Shown: piece after piece, positions 1 through 6,500 of the stretch
Layout: each line of letters begins with the position of its first letter
How positions within the stretch are numbered: the stretch's first letter is position 1
Assembly (NCBI GenBank): GCA_028276205.1
Contig: JAPYWU010000074.1
Location: forward strand, 1 to 6,987
Source of the DNA: Dictyoglomaceae bacterium
GTDB lineage: Bacteria; Dictyoglomota; Dictyoglomia; Dictyoglomales; Dictyoglomaceae
Direction: 5' to 3'
DNA length: 6,987 nt
Position numbers and translations under genes: made by a program
Notes under the pieces: model-generated
Seen by the model: the letters and a program-made list of their open reading frames with translations, nothing else
Told to the model about the DNA's origin: nothing
Databases searched by the model: none

Positions 1-1973
1 CCATCATTAAAGAATGTTTTTTCCTTCTTATCTAATAAGATTACAGCTGGATATTCTAAATATTCTTCTGGAATTTTTAATTCTAAATAAGAAGAAATAT
101 CAGGTAGATTATATTCTTCTCTTTTCAAATAGTTTATATAGGTTCTTAAATTTGTAAAATAGGGATTTAATTGAAGGGTTCTTTCAAAAAGCTCTATGGC
201 TTTTTCTTCATTATCTCCTAAATAAAGTTTTCCTTTATATAAATAGATTTCGGGGTATTGAGAGGATATTTTTTCAACCCTCTCTAATATAGAAGATACT
301 TTCTCCTTATCCTCCTTAATCATGTATAATCTTATCTTCTCTAAGTATGCCCATGTGCTTGTTGGATCTTTTTCTAAGGCTATATCTAATAAATTTTCTA
401 AGATATCAATTCGATTTAATTCATCCGCTAAGTTATATAATGTTAAAAATATCTCCCAATTTTCGGTATCCATAGATAATGCTTTTTGATAATAATCTAT
501 AGCCTTATCTTTAATTTCCTTTATCTCATAATATTTGCCAATTAAGAGTAATGTTTCTGGAGAATCTGGATATTTAGATGATAATATATTAACGTTTGAA
601 TTTACTTCTTTTTCCCATGATAATGCTATGAAGATTCTTGAGAGTAGAGATCTTAAAAGAAATGAATTATTATGTGTATTTTCTTTGAGCATCTTTATAG
701 CATCTTCATATCTTCCATAATTTAAGTTATAGAGGGATAAGTAATATGTAGAGATTTTAATATCTTTATTACCCTTATAAGCAATATCCATGTATTTTTT
801 AGCAGTTTCTAAGTTTCCAATTTCATATTCAAGTTTGCCTTTTAAAAACTTTATTAATGAGGATTTAGGTTTTATTTTTTCTGCTCTTTCTAAAAATTCT
901 TCTCCATCCTCACTATATCCATGATAGGTACCTAAAAGGAACCCATAAAAAGCATAAAATATCTCAGATGATGGCGATTCTCTAATAAAGTCTTTTTGTG
1001 TAATTATCTTTTCCCAGGACAATTTCCTTTTTATATAATTGTGAATATTATCAGATACTTTTATTCCAGATATAGGTTCATCCTCTTGATTGGTAATTCT
1101 TAAATAAAATCCAAAAGGACCCATAGTATTAGAAACTTTAATTAAGAATTTATGCCAACCTAAAGGTAAATAAATTTTTATAATCTCTTGATTAAATAAG
1201 TTTTGTCTTTCTGCTTCTATGCTATAGATAAGAGAGTCATCTATAAATAATTTATAGGAATTTGGGGAACCTATTTTAATTAATACCTCTTGGCTTTTGG
1301 GCATAAAAATATAACAAAGAGCGTAAGCAGTAGTCCATTCATTAGGATAGAATAAGTTATAAAGGTTTATATAACCATTTATACTTTTTTCTATGGGCTT
1401 AAACCAATTAACTTCTAAGCCATTTTTTCCTTTATACTTTTGATTTAGCATTATCTCTTTTTCAGGTGGAAATTCTTTATATAATCCAGAATTTCCTATA
1501 TTTTCAAAGGGACCGATGAAAAGAAAATCAGTAATAAAGCCTTTATTTCTTGTATAATTATTGATTTCTTTTATATTTTGTTGAGAAAGCAATGATTTCC
1601 AGTATAAATTTTCCATGTAAGGTGTTAGGTCTTTTTTGTCTTTTAAGATAATGGGAATTTCTTTAAATATTCCAAAATTCTCCCAGATATCTTCTCCAAG
1701 AAGTCCTATTATATCATGCCAATAAGAAAAAGAATTTATTTGAAGGGCTTTTTTCCAGTAATTCCAGGATTCTTTAAGGTTATCTTCTAATAGAAAAATT
1801 AAAGCTTTTGCTATATTTGTATTAAAATCGTCGGTCTCTAAATTTTTTACATAGTTAAAATTGTCATCTAAAATAGCACTCCATAAAATTTTAGGGTCTG
1901 CTTTTTGTTGAGCAGAAACTTGAAATATAAGTATAATAAGGAGAAATAAGAGAAACAAATTTTTTCTTTTCAT
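1..1973 (-). CDS. Exported TPR protein with start of a DUF3857 domain (3' end outside window)
   Basis: I translated this frame by hand from ATG at 1973 down to base 1: 657 codons with no stop, so the gene is intact here and continues past the left edge. Residues 1-21 form a signal peptide: MKRK, a hydrophobic run, then a VSA cleavage site before QQ, with no lipobox Cys. The mature protein is therefore probably periplasmic or extracellular. Residues 150-171 carry FIGPFEN followed by FPPE. Residues about 210-295 look like a beta-sandwich (VLIKIGSP, KLFIDDSLIY, LGWHKFLIKVSN). TPR-like helical pairs run from about 370 to 610, clearest at 478-510 and 574-606 (KAIELFERTLQLNP). Residues 641-657 (YPAVILLDKKEKTFFND) match the opening strand of DUF3857, which is usually followed by a transglutaminase-like domain. 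Family function is unknown; a cell-surface or processing role is inference. No Shine-Dalgarno precedes the start, but the signal peptide supports it. Confidence 0.85.
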   Translation of the reverse strand, partial: MKRKNLFLLFLLIILIFQVSAQQKADPKILWSAILDDNFNYVKNLETDDFNTNIAKALIFLLEDNLKESWNYWKKALQINSFSYWHDIIGLLGEDIWENFGIFKEIPIILKDKKDLTPYMENLYWKSLLSQQNIKEINNYTRNKGFITDFLFIGPFENIGNSGLYKEFPPEKEIMLNQKYKGKNGLEVNWFKPIEKSINGYINLYNLFYPNEWTTAYALCYIFMPKSQEVLIKIGSPNSYKLFIDDSLIYSIEAERQNLFNQEIIKIYLPLGWHKFLIKVSNTMGPFGFYLRITNQEDEPISGIKVSDNIHNYIKRKLSWEKIITQKDFIRESPSSEIFYAFYGFLLGTYHGYSEDGEEFLERAEKIKPKSSLIKFLKGKLEYEIGNLETAKKYMDIAYKGNKDIKISTYYLSLYNLNYGRYEDAIKMLKENTHNNSFLLRSLLSRIFIALSWEKEVNSNVNILSSKYPDSPETLLLIGKYYEIKEIKDKAIDYYQKALSMDTENWEIFLTLYNLADELNRIDILENLLDIALEKDPTSTWAYLEKIRLYMIKEDKEKVSSILERVEKISSQYPEIYLYKGKLYLGDNEEKAIELFERTLQLNPYFTNLRTYINYLKREEYNLPDISSYLELKIPEEYLEYPAVILLDKKEKTFFND

Positions 1974-1988
1974 AATATTTTGAGAATT

Positions 1989-1997
1989 ATTATATCA
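1989..1997 (-). promoter_or_regulatory. Extended -10 promoter of the TPR/DUF3857 gene
   Basis: On the minus strand this reads TGATATAAT, a perfect TGn plus TATAAT extended -10. No good -35 lies 17-18 nt upstream. The predicted start of transcription is only about 10 nt before the ATG at 1973, and the interval (AATTCTCAAAATATT) has no Shine-Dalgarno, so the mRNA would be nearly leaderless. The same 9-mer occurs in the promoter of the corrinoid operon. Confidence 0.55.
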
Positions 1998-2013
1998 AAG
2001 AATATAAAATTTG

Positions 2014-2022
2014 TGCTAATAT
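2014..2022 (+). promoter_or_regulatory. Extended -10 promoter of the lacI-family gene
   Basis: TGCTAATAT fits an extended -10 (TGn plus a TATAAT-like hexamer). An overlapping alternative hexamer, TATACT, sits at 2020-2025. No convincing -35 is visible. Predicted transcription starts near 2029, inside the operator candidate, which is the usual arrangement for repression. The start codon at 2057 is preceded by AAAGGGGTG at 2043-2051, spaced 5 nt. Confidence 0.45.
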
Positions 2023-2024
2023 AC

Positions 2025-2039
2025 TAAGAAAAACGTGTT
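2025..2039 (+). promoter_or_regulatory. Candidate LacI-family operator, upstream of lacI (autoregulation)
   Basis: TAAGAAAAACGTGTT is 14/15 identical to 3113-3127 upstream of the corrinoid operon (TAAGAAAAACGTTTT). The core AAAACGTGTT is an imperfect palindrome around a central CG, as in many LacI/GalR-family operators. It overlaps the predicted transcription start and lies between two divergent promoters, so it could also affect the minus-strand gene. Repressor binding is inferred from position and symmetry. Confidence 0.55.
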
Positions 2040-2056
2040 AATAAAGGGGTGAAAAA

Positions 2057-3070
2057 ATGACAAAGAAAAAGAAAGCACCTACAAGTTGGGATGTGGCAAG
2101 ACTTGCTGGAGTTTCTCGTTCTACTGTTTCTTTTGTTCTTAATAATACTCCTGGAATAAAAATAAGCGAAGAAACCAGAAGAAGGGTACTTGAGGCGGTA
2201 AAAATATTAGATTATAAACCAAATGCAATAGCAAGAAGTTTAGCAAAGCAAAAGACTGAAGCTATTGCATTTTTTGTATTAGATATAGCTAATCCTGTTT
2301 TTCCTAATATGGCAAGGGGAATAGAGGATGTAGCAAGGCATAATGGATATACTCTTCTTCTTTGTAATACAGATGGAAAATCCTTAAGAGAACTTAGGTA
2401 CATGAATCTGATGTTAGAAAGAAGGGTAGATGGGGTGATTGTTGGGGCACTGTCAAATGAAGAAGTAAGTAGGCTTGCTCGTAAGAAAAATATGCCTTTG
2501 GTTATATTGGAGCATCCAAGACTTCATGAACACGATGTGGTATATGCGGATAATATTCAGGGAAGTTATGAGGCAGTCAAGTATTTAATTGAGTTAGGTC
2601 ATACAAGAATAGCTCATATTACTATAAATCCAGAAAGTATTATTGTTAGGGAAAGAATTGAAGGTTATAAAAAAGCATTGGAGGATGCTAAAATTCCTTT
2701 TGATGAAAATCTTTTGAAGATATTTTATGACCAGGTTAATGAAGAAACAGCAATTAATGAATTATTTTCGCTTCCTAATCCACCTACTGCTATTTTTGCT
2801 TTTAGTGATTTTATGGCTATCCAAATTATGAAGATACTTATCAAAAGGGGAATCCGTATACCTCAAGATATATCTATAGTAGGATTTGATGACACTCTTG
2901 CCAATCTTACCATACCCGAACTTACTACTGTTTCTCAGCCTTTCTATGAGATGGGAGTTAAAGCGGCAGAAGTTTTAATAGAAAGATTAAAAAATCCAGA
3001 TCTTCCTATTCAACATATTAAACTTCCTACAAAATTGGTTATAAGGGATAGTACTGCTCCAAGAAAATAG
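2057..3070 (+). CDS. LacI/GalR-family transcriptional repressor
   Basis: The 337-residue length is typical of the family. The N-terminal helix-turn-helix spans about residues 10-30 (WDVARLAGVSRSTVSFVLNN), followed by the hinge region at about 55-63 (PNAIARSLA). The periplasmic-binding-protein-like effector domain begins near 68, with FFVLDIANPVFPNMARGIE at 72-90, FAFSDFMAIQ at 248-257 and DISIVGFDD at 271-279, all family hallmarks. The start at 2057 is supported by AAAGGGGTG five bases upstream. The gene diverges from the TPR gene and ends 72 nt before the corrinoid operon on the same strand. Matching operator-like sites before both lacI and that operon suggest it represses itself and the operon. 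The ligand cannot be read from the sequence. LacI proteins usually sense sugars or nucleobase-like compounds, so a role in corrinoid methyl transfer would be unusual. A distant sugar regulon is the alternative. Confidence 0.93.
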   Translation: MTKKKKAPTSWDVARLAGVSRSTVSFVLNNTPGIKISEETRRRVLEAVKILDYKPNAIARSLAKQKTEAIAFFVLDIANPVFPNMARGIEDVARHNGYTLLLCNTDGKSLRELRYMNLMLERRVDGVIVGALSNEEVSRLARKKNMPLVILEHPRLHEHDVVYADNIQGSYEAVKYLIELGHTRIAHITINPESIIVRERIEGYKKALEDAKIPFDENLLKIFYDQVNEETAINELFSLPNPPTAIFAFSDFMAIQIMKILIKRGIRIPQDISIVGFDDTLANLTIPELTTVSQPFYEMGVKAAEVLIERLKNPDLPIQHIKLPTKLVIRDSTAPRK

Positions 3071-3098
3071 AAAATATAGGAAAAGAGAGAGAAAAATG

Positions 3099-3107
3099 TG
3101 ATATAAT
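3099..3107 (+). promoter_or_regulatory. Extended -10 promoter of the corrinoid operon
   Basis: TGATATAAT is a perfect extended -10, identical to the one of the divergent TPR gene. A -35 match is absent at 17-18 nt upstream. Transcription would start near 3114, at the left edge of the operator candidate. No hairpin with a T-tract separates lacI from this promoter, so readthrough from lacI is also possible. Confidence 0.6.
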
Positions 3108-3112
3108 TCATA

Positions 3113-3127
3113 TAAGAAAAACGTTTT
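3113..3127 (+). promoter_or_regulatory. Candidate LacI-family operator of the corrinoid operon
   Basis: TAAGAAAAACGTTTT contains the perfect 10-bp palindrome AAAACGTTTT at 3118-3127, centred on CG. It covers the predicted transcription start and ends just before the Shine-Dalgarno GGGAGG at 3129-3134. It matches the site upstream of lacI at 14 of 15 positions. A LacI-type repressor bound here would block initiation. Confidence 0.6.
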
Positions 3128-3142
3128 CGGGAGGTTTAAAAG

Positions 3143-3781
3143 ATGGAAATATTAAAAGAAGTTGCAAATGCTGTAATTTTTGGTGATAGAAAAGGAATTC
3201 AAGAGTTGGTAGAAAAAGCATTAAATGAAGGGATTTCTCCAGAAGATATAATAAACAAAGGACTTCTTTCAGGTATGAGTGTTATAGGAGAAAGATTTAA
3301 GAAAAATGAAATTTTTGTTCCCGAAGTACTTGTTTCTGCAAGAGCTATGCAAAAAGGTATGGAAATTTTAAAACCTCTTATTGCAAAATCCTTAGGTATC
3401 ATTAAAGGAAAGATTGTAATAGGAACTGTTAAGGGGGACTTACATGATATTGGGAAAAATTTAGTTGCTATGATGTTGGAGGGTGCTGGTTATCAAATAA
3501 TTGATCTTGGTATAGATGTACCACCTGAGAGATTTGTGCAAGCAATAAAAGAAAATAGACCTGATGTGGTGGGTATGTCAGCTCTTCTTACTACTACAAT
3601 GCCTCAGATGAAGGTTACTATAGATGTTATTGAAAAGGAAGGATTAAGAGATAAGGTTAAGATAATTGTAGGTGGTGCTCCTGTTACAGAAGAATTTGCA
3701 AAGGAAATTGGTGCAGATGGTTATGCGGAAGATGCATATTCTGCGGTAGAGTTAGTTAATAGATTACTCAAGGTATCATAA
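3143..3781 (+). CDS. Corrinoid (cobamide-binding) methyltransferase protein, MtaC/MtbC/MttC-like
   Basis: This 212-residue protein has the two-domain build of corrinoid carriers in methyltransferase systems. Residues about 1-85 form the four-helix cap (GMSVIGERFKKNEIFVPEVLVSARAM at 44-69). Residues 89-212 form the Rossmann-like B12 domain with the lower-ligand motif DLHDIG at 99-104 (His101 is the expected Co ligand), SALLTTTM at 146-153 and GGAPVT at 177-182. Its role would be to carry the methyl group on cobalt between a donor and an acceptor methyltransferase in the cytoplasm. The start at 3143 has GGGAGG eight bases upstream. The stop TAA is directly followed by the ATG of the activase, so the two are probably translated in a coupled way. 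It lies behind its own promoter and operator candidate. The substrate specificity (methanol, methylamine, methoxyaromatic, homocysteine route) cannot be set from this protein alone. Confidence 0.93.
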   Translation: MEILKEVANAVIFGDRKGIQELVEKALNEGISPEDIINKGLLSGMSVIGERFKKNEIFVPEVLVSARAMQKGMEILKPLIAKSLGIIKGKIVIGTVKGDLHDIGKNLVAMMLEGAGYQIIDLGIDVPPERFVQAIKENRPDVVGMSALLTTTMPQMKVTIDVIEKEGLRDKVKIIVGGAPVTEEFAKEIGADGYAEDAYSAVELVNRLLKVS

Positions 3782-5488
3782 ATGCCATATGTAAGGATTT
3801 TACCTGAGAATAAGATAATTAAGGTAATTAAAGGAAAAAGATTATTGGATATATTAATAGAAAATAATATAAAAATTCCTTCTTATTGTGGTGGGGCTGG
3901 ATGGTGTGGAAAGTGTAAGGTAAAAATATTAGATAAAGGTATAAGCCTTGCTTGTCAGACGTATGTGGAAGAGGATTTAACAATTAAACTGTTAAAAGAA
4001 GAGGGTACAGATATCAATATACAAAAGGATTTTTGGGAAAATAGTAATTTTATTCTTTCTCCTGTTATCACATTACAAGCTTTTTCTCTGGAAATTCCTT
4101 CTCTTAGTGATTCAAGATCTGATTTAGAAAGAATTTTAGCTATAAAAGAAAATATATATTTACGAGATATTTTTGTTTTAAGAAAATTACCAATTTTTTT
4201 AAGAAAAAATAACTATAAAGGGAAACTTGTACTTTTTGAAAATGAAATAATAGATGTAAGGGAAGAGGAACTGAAAAGAGTGTATGGTATTGCTCTGGAT
4301 ATAGGAACTACAACTTTAGTGGGACACATATTGGATCTCACAGATGGAAGTGATATAGATAGCTATTCTACTGAAAATCCTCAGTTACCTTATGGGGCTG
4401 ATATAATTTCAAGAATTAATTTTATTATTCATAATCCTGATGGTTTGCAGATTCTAAGAGATAGGTTAATAAAAACTCTTATAGAAATTATTCAAAATTT
4501 GTGTAAAAAAAATAATATAAATTTAAATGATGTTTATGCCCTTTCTATAACTGGTAATTCTGTTATGACTCATATATTTCTTGGTGTAACTCCAGAAAAT
4601 ATAGCATTTTCTCCTTTTGTCCCTGTTTTTAGAAATATGATGATTCTTGATTCAAGAGATATTTTTGGAAATTTATTTAACGCAAAAGTTTATGTCTTTC
4701 CTTTAATCTCAGGTTATGTAGGGGGAGATGTAGTAGCTGGAATTATAGCTACTAATTTATTAAATGAAAAAGGAAATATTATGCTTATAGATATAGGGAC
4801 CAATGGTGAGATAGTGTTAAAGTCAAAGGATGCTCTTTTTGCGTGTGCTACAGCTGCAGGTCCTGCCTTTGAAGGAAGTAATATTTCTCATGGGATGATT
4901 GCAAAGAATGGTGCTATTTGTCATGTATGGTTAGAAGGTACAGTTAAGTTTGAGGTTATTGGTAATATGGAAGAAAAGGGGATATGTGGTTCTGGACTTT
5001 TAGATGCTATATCAGTAATGTTAGATCTAAGGATAATAGATCTTACTGGGAGGTTTATAAAGGGTGAGGAGTTTTGTTTAGGTAGAGTTAAAATAACTCA
5101 AAAAGATGTTAGAGAGTTTCAACTGGCGAAATCTGCTATAAGAGCGGGTATAGAAGTTTTACTTAATAAAGCAGACATTACCTATAAAGATATAGATAAA
5201 ATTTATGTTTCTGGTTCTTTTGGTAGTTATTTGAATAAGAAAAATGCTATTAAAACAGGTCTTTTACCTAATATACCTTTGGAGAAGATTATATTGGTTG
5301 GGAATTCGGCAATTGGAGGAGCTAAGATGATACTTCTAAATAGGTTTCTTATGAAAGATGCGGAAAAAATAAAAGAAGAGGTGAATTATGTAGATCTTTC
5401 TTCTGATAAAAAATTTCAAGAAAAATTTATAAAGTATATGTATTTTGGGGAGGAAGATCAATGTTTGATGAAAGAGAACATAGACTAA
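3782..5488 (+). CDS. Reductive activase of corrinoid proteins ([2Fe-2S] plus ASKHA/DUF4445 ATPase)
   Basis: The 568-residue protein has a plant-type [2Fe-2S] domain at the N-terminus with Cys36, Cys42, Cys45 and Cys58 (CX5CX2CX12C), a linker, and an ASKHA-fold ATPase. ATP-site motifs are visible: GIALDIGTTT at 169-178, ITGNSVMTHIFLG at 256-268, LIDIGTNGEIV at 335-345, GICGSGLLDAI at 400-410 and VSGSFGSYLNKKNAIKTG at 476-493. This is the architecture of RACE proteins such as RACo of acetogens, which use ATP to re-reduce inactive Co(II) corrinoid proteins to Co(I). Methanogen RamA proteins instead carry C-terminal [4Fe-4S] clusters. It is slightly shorter than the roughly 600-640 residues I expect for RACo. 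It starts immediately after the corrinoid gene stop (weak AAGG at 3770-3773), and its last 28 nt overlap the next gene. The adjacent corrinoid protein is the obvious client. Confidence 0.92.
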   Translation: MPYVRILPENKIIKVIKGKRLLDILIENNIKIPSYCGGAGWCGKCKVKILDKGISLACQTYVEEDLTIKLLKEEGTDINIQKDFWENSNFILSPVITLQAFSLEIPSLSDSRSDLERILAIKENIYLRDIFVLRKLPIFLRKNNYKGKLVLFENEIIDVREEELKRVYGIALDIGTTTLVGHILDLTDGSDIDSYSTENPQLPYGADIISRINFIIHNPDGLQILRDRLIKTLIEIIQNLCKKNNINLNDVYALSITGNSVMTHIFLGVTPENIAFSPFVPVFRNMMILDSRDIFGNLFNAKVYVFPLISGYVGGDVVAGIIATNLLNEKGNIMLIDIGTNGEIVLKSKDALFACATAAGPAFEGSNISHGMIAKNGAICHVWLEGTVKFEVIGNMEEKGICGSGLLDAISVMLDLRIIDLTGRFIKGEEFCLGRVKITQKDVREFQLAKSAIRAGIEVLLNKADITYKDIDKIYVSGSFGSYLNKKNAIKTGLLPNIPLEKIILVGNSAIGGAKMILLNRFLMKDAEKIKEEVNYVDLSSDKKFQEKFIKYMYFGEEDQCLMKENID

Positions 5489-6423
5489 TAATTCCTTTAC
5501 TTGGTGCTCCAGGAGTAAGATTGACTAATACTACTTTAAAAGAAAATTTAGTAGACCCAAGTATACAATTTAAAACTTTGGATATGCTTCTTTCAGAGTT
5601 TCAACCTGATGGTATATTTACTTTTATGGATTTGACTGTAGAAGCAGAAGCTTTAGGTCTAAAGATTAATTTTCCTGAGAATGAATATCCGTCTGTTGTA
5701 GAACATCCGGTTAAAGATAGAGATGTTCTTCAAGATATAAAAAGAAAATGGAAGGGTATTTCTGGACGTATGATAACATTTATTAAAGTGGCTGAAAAAA
5801 TGGCCCAAAATTTCAATGTGATAAAAGGAGGTTACGTTATAGGTCCTTTTACTTTAGCAGGTGAACTAATGGGAGTAAATGATTTAGGAATTAATGTAAT
5901 AGATAATCCTGATTTTGTAAAGGAAGTACTTGAGTTTTCTTTGAATGTTATTAAAGAGTATGCAAAGGCTTTTTTTGAAGCAGGGGTTGACGTAGTTGCA
6001 GTTTTAGAACCAACCGCAGTTATACTTTCTCCAGTATATTTTAGGGAATTTTCTTTACCATATTTTAAATATCTTGTATCTGAACTAAAAAAACCTCTCA
6101 TATATCATATTTGTGGTAATACATCTCACCTTATAGAAGATATGGGTAAGAGTGGTGCTTATGGATTAAGTCTTGATAGTTCAGTAGATTTAAAATGGGT
6201 TGCTGAAAAAATCCCATCCCAAATGTATATTATAGGCAATCTGGATCCTGTCAAAGTTTTTTTACAAGGGAAAAAAGATGATATAGAAAAGAATACTATT
6301 GAACTTTTAAATAAAATGAGAGATGTGAAAAATTTCATTTTAAGTTCTGGTTGTGATATACCTATAGATACACCTTTGGAAAACATAAAAGTTTTTATAG
6401 AGATTGCTAAAAAATTTAGATAA
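5461..6423 (+). CDS. UroD-fold (MtaA/MtbA-like) corrinoid-dependent methyltransferase
   Basis: The 320-residue protein belongs to the uroporphyrinogen decarboxylase superfamily but has the features of its methyltransferase branch. His216 and Cys218 (YHICGN at 215-220) plus Cys298 (SSGCDIP at 295-301) match the HxC...C zinc site that activates a thiol in MtaA/MtbA-type enzymes. Other family blocks are TFMDLTVEAEALG at 54-66, YVIGPFTLAGELMG at 125-138, VLEPTA at 181-186 and IIGNLDP at 257-263. The start at 5461 is supported by GGGGAGG at 5447-5453, spaced 7 nt. It lies inside the activase gene, giving a 28-nt overlap in another frame and likely coupled translation. It probably transfers methyl between the corrinoid protein and a thiol or other acceptor. 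Bacteria normally lack coenzyme M, so homocysteine, a folate or an unknown acceptor is likely. True heme-pathway HemE is unlikely given the zinc motif and operon. Direction and substrate are not determined. Confidence 0.88.
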   Translation: MFDEREHRLIIPLLGAPGVRLTNTTLKENLVDPSIQFKTLDMLLSEFQPDGIFTFMDLTVEAEALGLKINFPENEYPSVVEHPVKDRDVLQDIKRKWKGISGRMITFIKVAEKMAQNFNVIKGGYVIGPFTLAGELMGVNDLGINVIDNPDFVKEVLEFSLNVIKEYAKAFFEAGVDVVAVLEPTAVILSPVYFREFSLPYFKYLVSELKKPLIYHICGNTSHLIEDMGKSGAYGLSLDSSVDLKWVAEKIPSQMYIIGNLDPVKVFLQGKKDDIEKNTIELLNKMRDVKNFILSSGCDIPIDTPLENIKVFIEIAKKFR

Positions 6424-6437
6424 ATTATGTTACAAAC

Positions 6438-6466
6438 TTGAAAAACTCCGACGTTTTTGGTATTAT
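6438..6466 (+). promoter_or_regulatory. Sigma-A-type promoter of the HcyBio gene
   Basis: TTGAAA at 6438-6443 and TATTAT at 6461-6466 are separated by exactly 17 nt, and TGG at 6458-6460 makes an extended -10. This is the best promoter in the window. Transcription would start near 6473, leaving a leader of about 115 nt before the HcyBio start codon. It begins 15 nt after the stop of the UroD-fold gene, so HcyBio is probably transcribed separately from the corrinoid operon. Confidence 0.65.
6441..6458. promoter_or_regulatory. Inverted repeat in the promoter spacer, candidate operator
   Basis: AAAAAC at 6441-6446 and GTTTTT at 6453-6458 are perfect 6-bp arms around TCCGAC. The repeat fills the spacer between -35 and -10, where a bound regulator would block RNA polymerase. 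The outer arms resemble the half-sites of the LacI-type operators in this window (GAAAAAC and CGTTTT), but extra bases separate them, so binding by the same repressor is doubtful. A terminator is less likely because the stem is nearly all A-T and no T-run follows. Confidence 0.4.
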
Positions 6467-6480
6467 ATATGGAAAATTTT

Positions 6481-6499
6481 ACCCCTTATTTAAGGAGGT
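6481..6499 (+). promoter_or_regulatory. Leader hairpin that would hide a Shine-Dalgarno
   Basis: ACCCCTT (6481-6487) can pair with AAGGAGGT (6492-6499) around the loop ATTT, with A6496 bulged. This would bury a Shine-Dalgarno that matches the anti-SD over AAGGAGGTGAT. The same AAGGAGGT occurs again at 6575-6582 before the HcyBio start, so ACCCCTT could in principle pair with either site. The folding was done by eye, with no energy calculated. Confidence 0.4.
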
Positions 6500-6500
6500 G

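Noticed and set aside
535..720. Plus-strand 61-codon ORF
   Set aside because: It lies antisense within the continuous TPR/DUF3857 frame, lacks a Shine-Dalgarno and shows no family features.
3071..3142. Cobalamin or SAM riboswitch upstream of the corrinoid operon
   Set aside because: The gap is only 72 nt, and most of it is taken by promoter, operator candidate and ribosome binding site. No B12-box or SAM-box-like sequence is visible.
5832..6386. Minus-strand ORFs of 89 and 75 codons within the UroD-fold gene
   Set aside because: They are shadow frames opposite conserved family blocks including the HxC zinc motif.
5461..6423. HemE, uroporphyrinogen decarboxylase of heme synthesis
   Set aside because: The HxC...C zinc ligands and the corrinoid operon context point to the methyltransferase branch, and no other heme gene is nearby.
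6441..6458. Intrinsic terminator after the UroD-fold gene
   Set aside because: The stem has one C-G pair among A-T pairs and is followed by GG and TATTAT, not a T-run. The repeat sits precisely between good -35 and -10 elements.
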